Origin: Fimbriiglobus sp.
GTDB lineage: Bacteria > Planctomycetota > Planctomycetia > Gemmatales > Gemmataceae
Direction of reading: 5' to 3'
DNA: 39,941 bases
Assembly: GCA_025351325.1 (NCBI GenBank)
Contig: JANXWE010000042.1
Location: 1-39,941, forward strand
Shown piece by piece: positions 17,918 to 25,937 of the stretch (position 1 is the stretch's first letter; every line of letters begins with the position of its first letter). The translations under genes and the position numbers were made by a program. The notes under the pieces were generated by a model, which worked only from the letters and a program-made list of their open reading frames with translations, was not told where the DNA came from and did no database searches.

Positions 17918-18635
17918 CGGAATAGGCGATTGAAATGCCCAACGCCATTTCGAGATCGAATCGTTCGAACCCGAGTGATGTTAAGATTTCGCACACTCGA
18001 GCGGTAGTTTTCGGACTGGTTTCGATAACAATCCACGGCCGCCATCGAGCCAGTGTGATCTTCGCACCTTCGAGGACTTCGATTTCGTGACCTTCCACAT
18101 CGATCTTTATAAAATCGATCTCCTCGTTGAGATTCAAATTGTCGAGAGTGACGCACTGAACCGGGATATTGATCGATTCGAATGGCTGATCGACTCCGGG
18201 AGTGCCGAGACTCGCCCATCCGTGATATTCCCTTCCGTTGACGACCGGAACGTGGAGGAATGATTCGGACGAGTTGTTCGAGAGTGCGATGCAATGCAGT
18301 TGTACGTTGGATGGCACGACTGATCGCCATGGCTCCGCAAAAGCCGCATTCGGTTCAAAAGAATGCACTTTGCAGAATCGACGGGAGAGTAGCAGCGATG
18401 TCATCCCGTCATTTGCTCCGATGTCGAGCGCGACATGCCGTCGGTTTCGCGGGAGATAGTCATCCATGCGAAACAATTCGGGTGGTCGTTTCGGATTCCA
18501 CTGCCACAGCAGCGTCGTGGCTCGGAGGCGTAAGCCGGGTGGCAACTTCGTGGCCACTTTTACGAGGATTCGATTCAAGATCGCATGTAACATGAACTTG
18601 CATTCTCGAAAGGCGAAAAAAGTGACCGCCCGCAT
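17847..18635 (-). CDS. FkbM family SAM-dependent methyltransferase
   Basis: The protein has 262 residues from ATG 18635, which directly abuts the stop of the Wzt-type gene (TAAATG). ATG 18593 (MLHAILNRIL) is an alternative start. Motif I is VALDIGANDGMTSLLLS (about 68-84), the acidic ribose contact is in VHSFEPNAAF, and the FkbM signature is FIKIDVEGHEIEVLEGA (about 175-191). It is predicted to O-methylate a sugar hydroxyl. Directly following the exporter ATPase, it could act at the chain end and cap the polymer before export, as terminal methyl groups do in some ABC-exported O antigens. That role is inference. A 60-base sample (18121-18180) has 28 G/C, well below the neighbouring ATPase core. 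Confidence 0.9.
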   Translation of the reverse strand: MRAVTFFAFRECKFMLHAILNRILVKVATKLPPGLRLRATTLLWQWNPKRPPELFRMDDYLPRNRRHVALDIGANDGMTSLLLSRRFCKVHSFEPNAAFAEPWRSVVPSNVQLHCIALSNNSSESFLHVPVVNGREYHGWASLGTPGVDQPFESINIPVQCVTLDNLNLNEEIDFIKIDVEGHEIEVLEGAKITLARWRPWIVIETSPKTTARVCEILTSLGFERFDLEMALGISIAYSDEIYRPIEVANTRKAEVANSSGS

Positions 18636-19871
18636 TTAGGCATTCAAAGCGCTGACCGTCTCGGCGTCGAAGTCGCAAGTCAGTGCGACGTATCCGCGTG
18701 CTCCATACTGCGTCGTGATGGACTGCGGAGCTGTGATCTCAAATTCGTTGAGCGATAGAAAATCACCGCCAGTAAACCCGGCACGGAGGAACAACCCGAT
18801 TGAATATGTCCCCTCGACGAGCTGGATGGGATCGAGGCGTACATTAAAGCGAAGCGTGTCGCCCGCATTCAATACATACGGCCCACTATCGGCGCGCAAA
18901 TCGACCAGTGAAACCCGCGTTCCAACTGCATCGTAAATCAATACGCTGAGATGATCGATCACAACGCCCGTCGGTGATGTGACGGCAAGCGTTAAATTCG
19001 CCGGGGAGCCAAGCTGGAAAGATTGTGGAAACATGGTGAATTCGGCGACCGATAATTCTGGGGACAATCGGCGGGGGAACGTCACTTCGGATGGTCGAAT
19101 CATTTCCGCATGGTATCTGGCGACCGCTCCTGCAATGTTTCCTTGATAGCCCACGGACCCGCGAGAAAGTACAATTCCAGACTGACACAGCGTCTGTATG
19201 ATGCCCATATTATGGCTCACGAACAGCACCGTGCGGCCGCCTTTGGCGACGTCGCCCATCTTGCCCAAGCACTTCTTCTGAAACTGGACGTCGCCGACGG
19301 CCAGCACCTCGTCGACGATCAGAATTTCCGTTTCGATGTGGGCGGCGACGGCGAAGGCCAGGCGGGTGTACATGCCGCTGCTGTAGTGCTTCACGGGGGT
19401 GTCGATGAACTTCTCGACCTCGGCGAAGGCGACGATTTCATCGAACTGGCGGACGATCTCGCTGCGACGCATCCCGAGGATGGCCCCGTTCAAATAGACG
19501 TTCTCGCGGCCGGTCAGTTCGGGGTGGAAGCCGGTGCCGACTTCGAGGAGGCTGCCGACGCGGCCGTGGATGTCGATAGCCCCTTCGGTCGGTTCGGTGA
19601 TCCGGGACAGAATTTTCAACAGCGTACTTTTGCCGGCGCCGTTGCGGCCGATGATCCCGAGAACTTCCCCGCGTTTCACTGCGAACGAGACATCCTTGAG
19701 CGCCCAAAACGGTGGGTGGTTTTCATCGCGCGTCCGCCGACGCCGGGTGAGGATGGCCCGGAGCGACGTCCACTTGCGGATCTGGTCGCCGAGGGTGCTG
19801 TACCGCTCCCGAGCGCCGCCTAAGCGGTACTGTTTGCCGACACCGTCGACTCGAATGGCCACGTCACTCAT
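18636..19871 (-). CDS. wzt: ABC transporter ATP-binding protein with C-terminal glycan-binding domain (Wzt-type)
   Basis: The 411-residue protein starts at ATG 19871, three bases after the permease stop. The nucleotide-binding domain covers about residues 1-255. Walker A is GRNGAGKS (75-82), the signature region is KHYSSGMYTRLAFAVA (161-176), Walker B is ILIVDE (183-188), and the H-loop is FVSHNMG (His220). The RVGSLLEVGTGFHPELTGREN block is typical of polysaccharide exporters. The roughly 145-residue C-terminal extension (about 265-411) is beta-rich and fits the Wzt_C fold, which in known systems recognises the glycan end before export. It pairs with the ABC-2 permease just upstream. Base composition shifts from about 60-70% to about 50% G+C between the two domains. 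Confidence 0.93.
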   Translation of the reverse strand: MSDVAIRVDGVGKQYRLGGARERYSTLGDQIRKWTSLRAILTRRRRTRDENHPPFWALKDVSFAVKRGEVLGIIGRNGAGKSTLLKILSRITEPTEGAIDIHGRVGSLLEVGTGFHPELTGRENVYLNGAILGMRRSEIVRQFDEIVAFAEVEKFIDTPVKHYSSGMYTRLAFAVAAHIETEILIVDEVLAVGDVQFQKKCLGKMGDVAKGGRTVLFVSHNMGIIQTLCQSGIVLSRGSVGYQGNIAGAVARYHAEMIRPSEVTFPRRLSPELSVAEFTMFPQSFQLGSPANLTLAVTSPTGVVIDHLSVLIYDAVGTRVSLVDLRADSGPYVLNAGDTLRFNVRLDPIQLVEGTYSIGLFLRAGFTGGDFLSLNEFEITAPQSITTQYGARGYVALTCDFDAETVSALNA

Positions 19872-19874
19872 GAT

Positions 19875-20801
19875 TCAAACAACATCCGCAAATGTCTTTT
19901 CCATCCGTTTGAAGTAGTACAGGCCGCCGGCCAAAAGTACGGTGACGACCACCGTGGAAACGGCCATCAGACCCCAGTCCGGCTCGGCAGTACTGAGGAT
20001 GGCCCAACGGGTTCCTTCGATCACGCCGGACATCGGGTTCAACCCGTAGAAGATCCGGTACTGCTCGGGAATCATGCTGGCGGGGTAGGCCACGGGACTG
20101 AGGAACAGCAAGAACTGTGTGAGGAACGGCAGGGTGTAGCGAATATCGCGGTATTGGACGTTCAACGCACTGAGCCAAAGCCCGATGGCCAGCGCCGTGA
20201 GGATGGCGAGTAACACGAACAGCGGTAAGGCCAAGATGGCGAAGCTCGGCACGACTTGGAACACGGCCAAGCCGACCATCACGAGAACGAGGGCCACGAC
20301 GAAGTCGACGAGGCCCGCTAAGACCGACGCCACCGGCACAATGAGCCGGGGGAAGTAGACTTTGGTGATGAGCCGCTGTTCGGCGACGAGGCTGTTGCTG
20401 GACTGCGTGAGGGCGTACGAAAACAATTGCCACGGAAGCAACCCGACCAGCACGAACAGGGCGTAGGGTTGGCCGTCGGATGGCAGGTTGCCGAGCTTGC
20501 CGAAGAAGACCGCGAAGACGGCCATGGTGGCGAGCGGCTGAATGACGGCCCAGGCCACGCCGAGGGCGGTCTGTTTGTAGCGGAGTTTGATGTCGCGGAG
20601 GGTCAGGAAGTAGAGCAGTTCCCGGTAGCGCCAAAGCTCCGCGAGGTTGAGGGCGCGCCAGCCACCGCTGGCACGGATGCGGGTGACTTCGGGTCGGACG
20701 ACTTCGGCCAAACTCATCCGGGGCGGAGTTTCTGAGGAGCGTGAATCGGGTGGAACAAGCGTGCGGCTTCGCCTTGGTGGGTCGCACTTGGGCGTTCCCA
20801 C
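19875..20801 (-). CDS. wzm: ABC-2 type polysaccharide export permease (Wzm-type)
   Basis: The protein has 308 residues from GTG 20801; ATG 20717 (MSLAEVVRPE) is an alternative that removes a poorly conserved leader. The cytoplasmic N-terminal segment LWRYRELLYFLTLRDIKLRYKQ is the hallmark of Wzm/KpsM-type permeases. It is followed by six hydrophobic segments, the first TALGVAWAVIQPLATMAVFA and the last near TVVVTVLLAGGLYYF. The FLSPVAYPASMIPE and LNPMSGVIEGTRWAI blocks are also typical. With the Wzt-type ATPase it forms the inner-membrane exporter for the finished lipid-linked glycan. It is the first gene of the 16-gene operon, and the operon promoter should lie in the 20802-21296 region. Confidence 0.93.
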   Translation of the reverse strand: MGTPKCDPPRRSRTLVPPDSRSSETPPRMSLAEVVRPEVTRIRASGGWRALNLAELWRYRELLYFLTLRDIKLRYKQTALGVAWAVIQPLATMAVFAVFFGKLGNLPSDGQPYALFVLVGLLPWQLFSYALTQSSNSLVAEQRLITKVYFPRLIVPVASVLAGLVDFVVALVLVMVGLAVFQVVPSFAILALPLFVLLAILTALAIGLWLSALNVQYRDIRYTLPFLTQFLLFLSPVAYPASMIPEQYRIFYGLNPMSGVIEGTRWAILSTAEPDWGLMAVSTVVVTVLLAGGLYYFKRMEKTFADVV

Positions 20802-21296
20802 AACGAGGTCAAAAGGTCTGATACTGAGCTATTCAACTGATGGTCATCTTACAAATTTGCGGGAAGAGACAATAGCATGTTTCGCAAAGGTTGATGAAGT
20901 ATCCACGGGTCGACCACGTTTTCTAATACACAAGTTTACCCGAGTGTCGGCAGGAAACTGCTCAAAACGAAGAAACCAGCCATGACACCAGCAAACACAA
21001 GAATTGGCACATCTCCGTTCAAAACGACCCGAACCCATGACTGGCCAACCGTTTATAATTGTGTCGCAATCGTCATTCTGTCTGCTGCACTTGTTTCCGC
21101 TGCTTCCATTGGTTCCGCAGGGGGGAGGGGGGTAATCTCCGCGGAAACAAGTACAAGTATCAGAGTAGTACCGGGATGGGCCAGCGCGACGCCAGAATTG
21201 GTTGGCGCACCGATACCCGCGAATTCCGTAAGCAAGTCTCCTAAGATTGGTAAAACAACTAGCCTGTTGCTATTCCTACCTGTTGCACGGATTCCG
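20802..21296. other. Divergent intergenic region between the glycan and RND operons
   Basis: This 495-base region has no convincing gene. It should carry both the leftward promoter of the glycan operon and the rightward promoter of the RND operon. The frame of the membrane-fusion protein stays open back to 20982, but the peptide it would add lacks family similarity and precedes a perfect lipoprotein signal, so I treat it as non-coding. The part around 20820-20960 is visibly AT-richer than its surroundings. I could not pick a confident -35/-10 pair for either direction. The main structure is the inverted repeat at 21089-21152. Confidence 0.6.
21089..21152. promoter_or_regulatory. 12-bp inverted repeat with G-rich loop upstream of RND operon
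   Basis: ACTTGTTTCCGC (21089-21100) and GCGGAAACAAGT (21141-21152) are perfect reverse complements. With one mismatch the pairing extends about three bases further outward. The 40-base loop contains two six-base G runs (GGGGGGAGGGGGG). It lies about 145 bases upstream of the membrane-fusion-protein start. It could be a repressor operator with two half-sites or a leader hairpin. Neither role is demonstrated. Confidence 0.4.
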
Positions 21297-22454
21297 ATGA
21301 CGAGATTACTCGGGTTGCCAATCGTGGGCCTCGTGGCCTTGCTGGGGTGTGTTCGTCCGCCGGCGGCGGTGGTGCCAACCGCACCGCCGAAAGTGGTTGT
21401 CGCCATGCCCGTGGTACGGACGGTCACCGATTACGAAGATTTCACGGGCCGCACGGTGGCATCGAAATCGGTCGAGATCAAATCGCGGGTGACGGGGCAC
21501 TTGGTGAAGCAGCACTTTATCGATGGTGCGGATGTCCAGGAGGGGGACCCACTCTTCGACATCGATCCGAAAACCTATGAAGCCGATTACGAGAAGGCCA
21601 AAGCCGCCGTGGTGCAAGCCGAAGCGAAAGAGGGCCGGCTGAACCGGGATTTCAAACGGGCCGAGGGTTTGCTGCCGACCAAGTCGATCAGCCCGGAGGA
21701 AGTCGACCGCATCACGGGGGAATTCGCCGAAGCCGTCGCGGCGGTCAAGGTGGCGATTCGCCAAGTGGAAGCCGCCAAGAATTTCGTCGACTACACGCAC
21801 ATCCGTTCGCCGATCACCGGCCGCATCAGCCGACGCTTCATCGACCCCGGAAATTTGGTGAAGGCCGACGAAACATTGCTCACGAGCATTGTCGCGGCCG
21901 ACCCGATGTACGCCGACTTCGATATTGATGACCGCACGCATATGCGGTTGAAGGAATTGCTTGCCAAAGGGGAGATTGCATCCGGCATCAACACCGTGAA
22001 GATCGGGTTGCCAAATCGCGACGATTTCTCCCGCGACGGCACCATCATCTTCGAAGACAACCAAATGACTCTGGGTACCGGGACGATCCGGCGTCGGGCC
22101 AAGATGGACAATGCCGACAAGCTGTTGACGCCAGGTTTGTTCGTCCGCATCCGCGTGCCGATTGGAACCCCCAAGTCGGCGATCCTCGTTCCCGAGGTTG
22201 CCATCGGAACCGATCAGGGGCTGAAGTATGTGTTCGTGGTCAACGAAAACAACGAAGTGGAATCGCGGCGGGTCGAACTCGGGCTTCCCCAAGAGTCGTT
22301 TCGCGTGGTACGGCCCGTACCCGGCGAGCCGAAATCGGGCGTGAAGGAGACCGACCGCGTGATCGTGAAAGGCCTCCAGCGCGTCCGCGAGAAAGCGAAA
22401 GTCGATCCGAAGTTTGAACCGGCACCGACCCCACCGACCGCCGATAAGGGGTGA
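21297..22454 (+). CDS. RND efflux periplasmic adaptor (membrane fusion protein), lipoprotein
   Basis: I take ATG 21297 as the start, giving 385 residues. The N-terminus MTRLLGLPIVGLVALLGC is a lipoprotein signal with lipobox LLGC (Cys18). Next come the AcrA-like blocks: DYEDFTGRTVASKSVEIKSR, the lipoyl-like half VTGHLVKQHFIDGADVQEGD and PLFDIDPKTYEADYEKA, an alpha-hairpin, then DYTHIRSPITGRISRRFIDP. The beta-barrel domain holds LTPGLFVRIRVPIGTPKSAI and LVPEVAIGTDQG. It should bridge the RND pump to an outer-membrane channel in the periplasm. It is followed after 6 bases by the first of two permeases, both presumably served by this single adaptor. No outer-membrane factor gene is present nearby. 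Confidence 0.93.
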   Translation: MTRLLGLPIVGLVALLGCVRPPAAVVPTAPPKVVVAMPVVRTVTDYEDFTGRTVASKSVEIKSRVTGHLVKQHFIDGADVQEGDPLFDIDPKTYEADYEKAKAAVVQAEAKEGRLNRDFKRAEGLLPTKSISPEEVDRITGEFAEAVAAVKVAIRQVEAAKNFVDYTHIRSPITGRISRRFIDPGNLVKADETLLTSIVAADPMYADFDIDDRTHMRLKELLAKGEIASGINTVKIGLPNRDDFSRDGTIIFEDNQMTLGTGTIRRRAKMDNADKLLTPGLFVRIRVPIGTPKSAILVPEVAIGTDQGLKYVFVVNENNEVESRRVELGLPQESFRVVRPVPGEPKSGVKETDRVIVKGLQRVREKAKVDPKFEPAPTPPTADKG

Positions 22455-22460
22455 TGTGCC

Positions 22461-25400
22461 GTGCTCGCACGCTTCTTCATCGACCGCCCCATCTTCGCGG
22501 CGGTCATTTCGATCTTGATCACTCTCGGCGGTGGAATTGCGGCGTTGCGGCTACCGTTGTCGCAATTCCCGCCCGTCACCCCGCCGACGATCCAAGTCGA
22601 TTGCAACTACCCCGGCGCCAGTGCCGAAGTGGTCTCGAAGACGATCGCCGCGCCACTCGAACAGCGGGTCAACGGCGTCGAACGCATGTTGTACATGTCG
22701 TCGCAGTGCACCAACGACGGTAGCTACACCCTCACCATCACGTTCGAACCCGGCACCGATTTGAACCTCGCCCAAGTGCTGGTGCAGAACCGCGTGAACC
22801 TCGCCATTCCGGAATTGCCCGAGGTCGTGCGCTCCACCGGCGTGACGGTGCGCAAGCGGTCGCCGGAACTGCTGCTCACGTTTGCGATCATGTCGAAGAG
22901 CGGTCGGTACGATCAAGTTTACCTCAGCAACTACGCCGTGCTGCACCTCCGCGAGACGCTCTCGCGGATCCCCGGCATCAGCGATGTCACCATCTTCGGC
23001 CAACGCGATTACAGCCTGCGGATCTGGATTCAACCGGGGCAACTCGAAGCCCGCCAGCTCACGGTGCTCGATGTCGTCTCGGCCATCAAAGCACAAAATG
23101 CCGAAGTCGCGCTCGGCAACGTCAACCCAGAGCCGCGCGAATTCACCATCACCAGTTTGGGTCGGCTGGGCACCGTCGAGCAATTCGAAGACATCATCGT
23201 GAAGACCGGGCCGGATGGGCAATTGGTACATTTGCGCGACGTGGCCCGTGTCGAATTGAGCGCCAAATCGAACGACATCACCAACCGTTTCGACCGCCAG
23301 CAGACGGTGGGATTGGCTATCTTCTTGACGCCGGACGCCAACGCCATCACCACCTCGGCCGAGCTTAAAGCGACGATGGACAAGCTGAGCGAAGACTTCC
23401 CGCCCGGCATGGAACACGAGATCGGTTACGACACGACGCCGTACATCGAGTCGTCGATATTCAAAGTCTTCGAAGCACTGCGCGACTCGATCATCTTGGT
23501 CGCCATCGTGGTGCTCGTCTTCTTGCAAAGTTGGCGGTCGGCACTCATCCCGCTGGCCACGGTGCCTGTCGCCATCATCGGCACTTGCGGCGTCATGGCC
23601 ATCGTCGGCTTCGGTCTGAACAACCTCACGCTCTTCGGGTTGGTGCTCGCCGTCGGCATCGTCGTGGACGACGCGATCGTCGTGGTTGAAGCGGTGCAGC
23701 ACCACATTGAAAAAGGGTTGGCACCGCGTGAAGCGACCGCCCAAGCGATGGATGAAGTGGCCGGGCCGGTGGTGGCCGTGGGCGTGGTACTGTGCGCAGT
23801 CTTCGTGCCGTGCATGTTCTTCCCCGGCATCGTCGGCCAGTTCTTCCGGCAGTTCGCACTCACCATCGCCATCAGCACGATGATCTCGACGTTCAACAGC
23901 CTCACGCTCAGCCCGGCCCTGGCGGCGTTGCTGCTGCAATCCAAAGATGCCCGCCCCGACTGGATCACCCGGGCGATCCAGTTCGCGTTCGGCTGGTTCT
24001 TTCGCATCTTCAACTGGGGTTTCGACCGACTCGGCCGGGGCTACACTTCACTTGTCGGTAAGTTGATTCGTGTCCCCATTTTGGTGCTCGGTTTGTACCT
24101 GGTACTGGTCGGTTTGGGCTACCGGGGTTACGTGAAATTGCCGACGGGATTCATCCCGTCGCAAGACAAAGGCTACCTGATCGCCAGCGTGCAATTGCCG
24201 GACGCCGCGAGTGCCGAACGCACCCGTGAGACGATGGATCGCATTGCGAAGATCGCCATGGAATGCACCGTGGATGTTCCCGCCAAGGCTACAGACGAAG
24301 GGGCCGTAGAAAAAGAGATCAACGGTGTGAAACGCTGGGTCAAACCGGTGCGGCCGGTGGCGCACGTCAACTCCGTGGCGGGTAACTCATTCGTACTCAG
24401 TGCCTACGGTTCCAACTTCGGCTCGATGTTCATCATTTTGAAGCCGTTCGCGGAACGTTCCGACCCGGCACTGTACAGCGAAGCCGTGGCACAGGAACTC
24501 CGCAAGCGAATGGGCGCGAGTGCCCCCGAAGCGCAGATCAACATCTTCGGTGCCCCGGCCGTGCCGGGATTGGGCCGTGCGGGCGGAATCAAGTTCATGG
24601 TGCAGGATCGCGGCGAAGTCGGCCCGCGCAGCTTGCAGGCGCAAACCGAGAACCTCATCGACAAGGGGAACAAGCAGCCGAGTCTGCTCGGGCTGTTCAC
24701 GGTCTACAAAACCAGTTCGCCGCAACTCTCGGTGAAGGTCGACGAAGCCAAGTGCAGTGACGAAGGCGTCGAACCGCTGGACGTCTACGCCACCATGCAG
24801 GCCACCCTCGGACAGCGCTACGTGAACGACTTCAACCTGTTCGGCCGGACTTGGCAGGTGAACGTCCAATCGGACGCCCTATATCGGCATACCCCCGAAG
24901 ACGTGAAATACCTGAAAGTGCGCAGCAAAAAAGGGACGTTGGTGCCGTTGAACACGTTGGCGGAAATCAAGTCGATCAGCGGGCCGCTCGTGATCACCCG
25001 GTACAACATGTACCCCGCGGCGGCCATCAACGCGAGCGTCGCCCCGGGGGCCAGCAGCGGCGACGCGACGGCCGTGATGGAGCAACTCGCCAAGTCCGAA
25101 TTGCCGACGAATATGGGGTACGAATGGACGGAACTGACGTTCATTGAACAGCGCTCGCGCGATACCGGTATGGCCGTGTTCGGCCTGGCGGTGTTGGTCG
25201 TCTTTCTGGTGCTCGCGGCACTCTACGAAAGTTGGACGTTGCCACTCGCCGTGATTCTGGTGGTGCCGACGTGCGTGGCTTGTTCGCTCGCCGGGATTTG
25301 GGTGACCAACTGGGATACCGTGCTGGTCAGCGACTTCGATGTCAGCTGGCTTCCGTGGAATCCGATGACTTCACTCGGGATCTTGAAACCGGACACGATC

Positions 25401-25910
25401 TACGGCGTGAACGTCGCCAGCAGTGTCGGGCTGACCAAGCAAGATGTGAACCTATTCACGCAGGTCGGCTTCGTGGTACTCATCGGCCTCGCTTGCAAGA
25501 ACGCCATCCTGATCGTCGAGTATGCGAAGCTCAAACGCGATGCCGGCGCTGACCGCCAGACAGCGATCCTGGATGCCTGCCGGTTAAGACTCCGCCCGAT
25601 TCTGATGACCAGTTTCGCATTCATTCTCGGGGTCATGCCACTGGCCTTCGCCAGCGGCGCCGGGGCCGAGATGCGGCAAGCCCTCGGCATCGCCGTCTTC
25701 TCCGGGATGCTCGGCGTGACTCTCTTTGGGGTACTACTCACGCCGGTGTTTTACGTCGTCGTCGACCGTGTCGCCGGGGGTCGTATATTCCATTCACGGT
25801 TGGCACACTGGCTCGGCGACGGATTGATGAACATCGTACTTTTGCGCTTTCCGCGGCGTGTGGCCGGTCTGATTTTGTCGAAGCTTTCCAAACGCCGCGT
25901 GGCTCGTTGA
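22461..25910 (+). CDS. RND efflux permease, HAE1/AcrB-type (first of two)
   Basis: The 1149-residue protein starts at GTG 22461, preceded by AGGGG. It is longer than AcrB (about 1050). It begins MLARFFIDRPIFAAVISILI, like the family. TM4 carries the proton-relay pair in VVDDAIVVVEAV (Asp403, Asp404) and TM10 carries the partner Lys1013 in ACKNAILIVEYAK. The C-terminal FILGVMPLAFASGAGAEMRQ block is also standard. The pump should export hydrophobic or amphiphilic compounds using proton flow; the substrate is unknown. Extra length lies mainly in a stretch of about 44 residues, rich in Trp and Asp, between TM9 and TM10 (nt about 25305-25440), and in a small insertion around nt 24295-24360. It is followed by the second permease after 27 bases. 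Confidence 0.95.
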   Translation: MLARFFIDRPIFAAVISILITLGGGIAALRLPLSQFPPVTPPTIQVDCNYPGASAEVVSKTIAAPLEQRVNGVERMLYMSSQCTNDGSYTLTITFEPGTDLNLAQVLVQNRVNLAIPELPEVVRSTGVTVRKRSPELLLTFAIMSKSGRYDQVYLSNYAVLHLRETLSRIPGISDVTIFGQRDYSLRIWIQPGQLEARQLTVLDVVSAIKAQNAEVALGNVNPEPREFTITSLGRLGTVEQFEDIIVKTGPDGQLVHLRDVARVELSAKSNDITNRFDRQQTVGLAIFLTPDANAITTSAELKATMDKLSEDFPPGMEHEIGYDTTPYIESSIFKVFEALRDSIILVAIVVLVFLQSWRSALIPLATVPVAIIGTCGVMAIVGFGLNNLTLFGLVLAVGIVVDDAIVVVEAVQHHIEKGLAPREATAQAMDEVAGPVVAVGVVLCAVFVPCMFFPGIVGQFFRQFALTIAISTMISTFNSLTLSPALAALLLQSKDARPDWITRAIQFAFGWFFRIFNWGFDRLGRGYTSLVGKLIRVPILVLGLYLVLVGLGYRGYVKLPTGFIPSQDKGYLIASVQLPDAASAERTRETMDRIAKIAMECTVDVPAKATDEGAVEKEINGVKRWVKPVRPVAHVNSVAGNSFVLSAYGSNFGSMFIILKPFAERSDPALYSEAVAQELRKRMGASAPEAQINIFGAPAVPGLGRAGGIKFMVQDRGEVGPRSLQAQTENLIDKGNKQPSLLGLFTVYKTSSPQLSVKVDEAKCSDEGVEPLDVYATMQATLGQRYVNDFNLFGRTWQVNVQSDALYRHTPEDVKYLKVRSKKGTLVPLNTLAEIKSISGPLVITRYNMYPAAAINASVAPGASSGDATAVMEQLAKSELPTNMGYEWTELTFIEQRSRDTGMAVFGLAVLVVFLVLAALYESWTLPLAVILVVPTCVACSLAGIWVTNWDTVLVSDFDVSWLPWNPMTSLGILKPDTIYGVNVASSVGLTKQDVNLFTQVGFVVLIGLACKNAILIVEYAKLKRDAGADRQTAILDACRLRLRPILMTSFAFILGVMPLAFASGAGAEMRQALGIAVFSGMLGVTLFGVLLTPVFYVVVDRVAGGRIFHSRLAHWLGDGLMNIVLLRFPRRVAGLILSKLSKRRVAR

Positions 25911-25937
25911 GACTCGCCGGTTATCCAAGGGTTCACC

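Noticed and set aside
19864-20787. 307-residue minus-strand frame over the ABC permease
   Set aside because: It is an alternate frame of a permease with clear motifs; its Arg/His/Pro composition is typical of a shadow in high-GC DNA.
21119-21133. G-quadruplex in the RND upstream region
   Set aside because: Only two G6 runs are present on this strand close together. A stable four-tract quadruplex would need further runs that are not there, although splitting the runs is possible.
20982-21296. 105-residue N-terminal extension of the membrane-fusion protein
   Set aside because: The frame is open, but the start at 21297 gives an exact lipoprotein signal (LLGC), and the upstream peptide has no adaptor-like sequence.
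23426-24013. Antisense open frames across the RND genes
   Set aside because: They are long because of GC-rich codon bias in the sense genes, and they have no start context or recognisable protein character.
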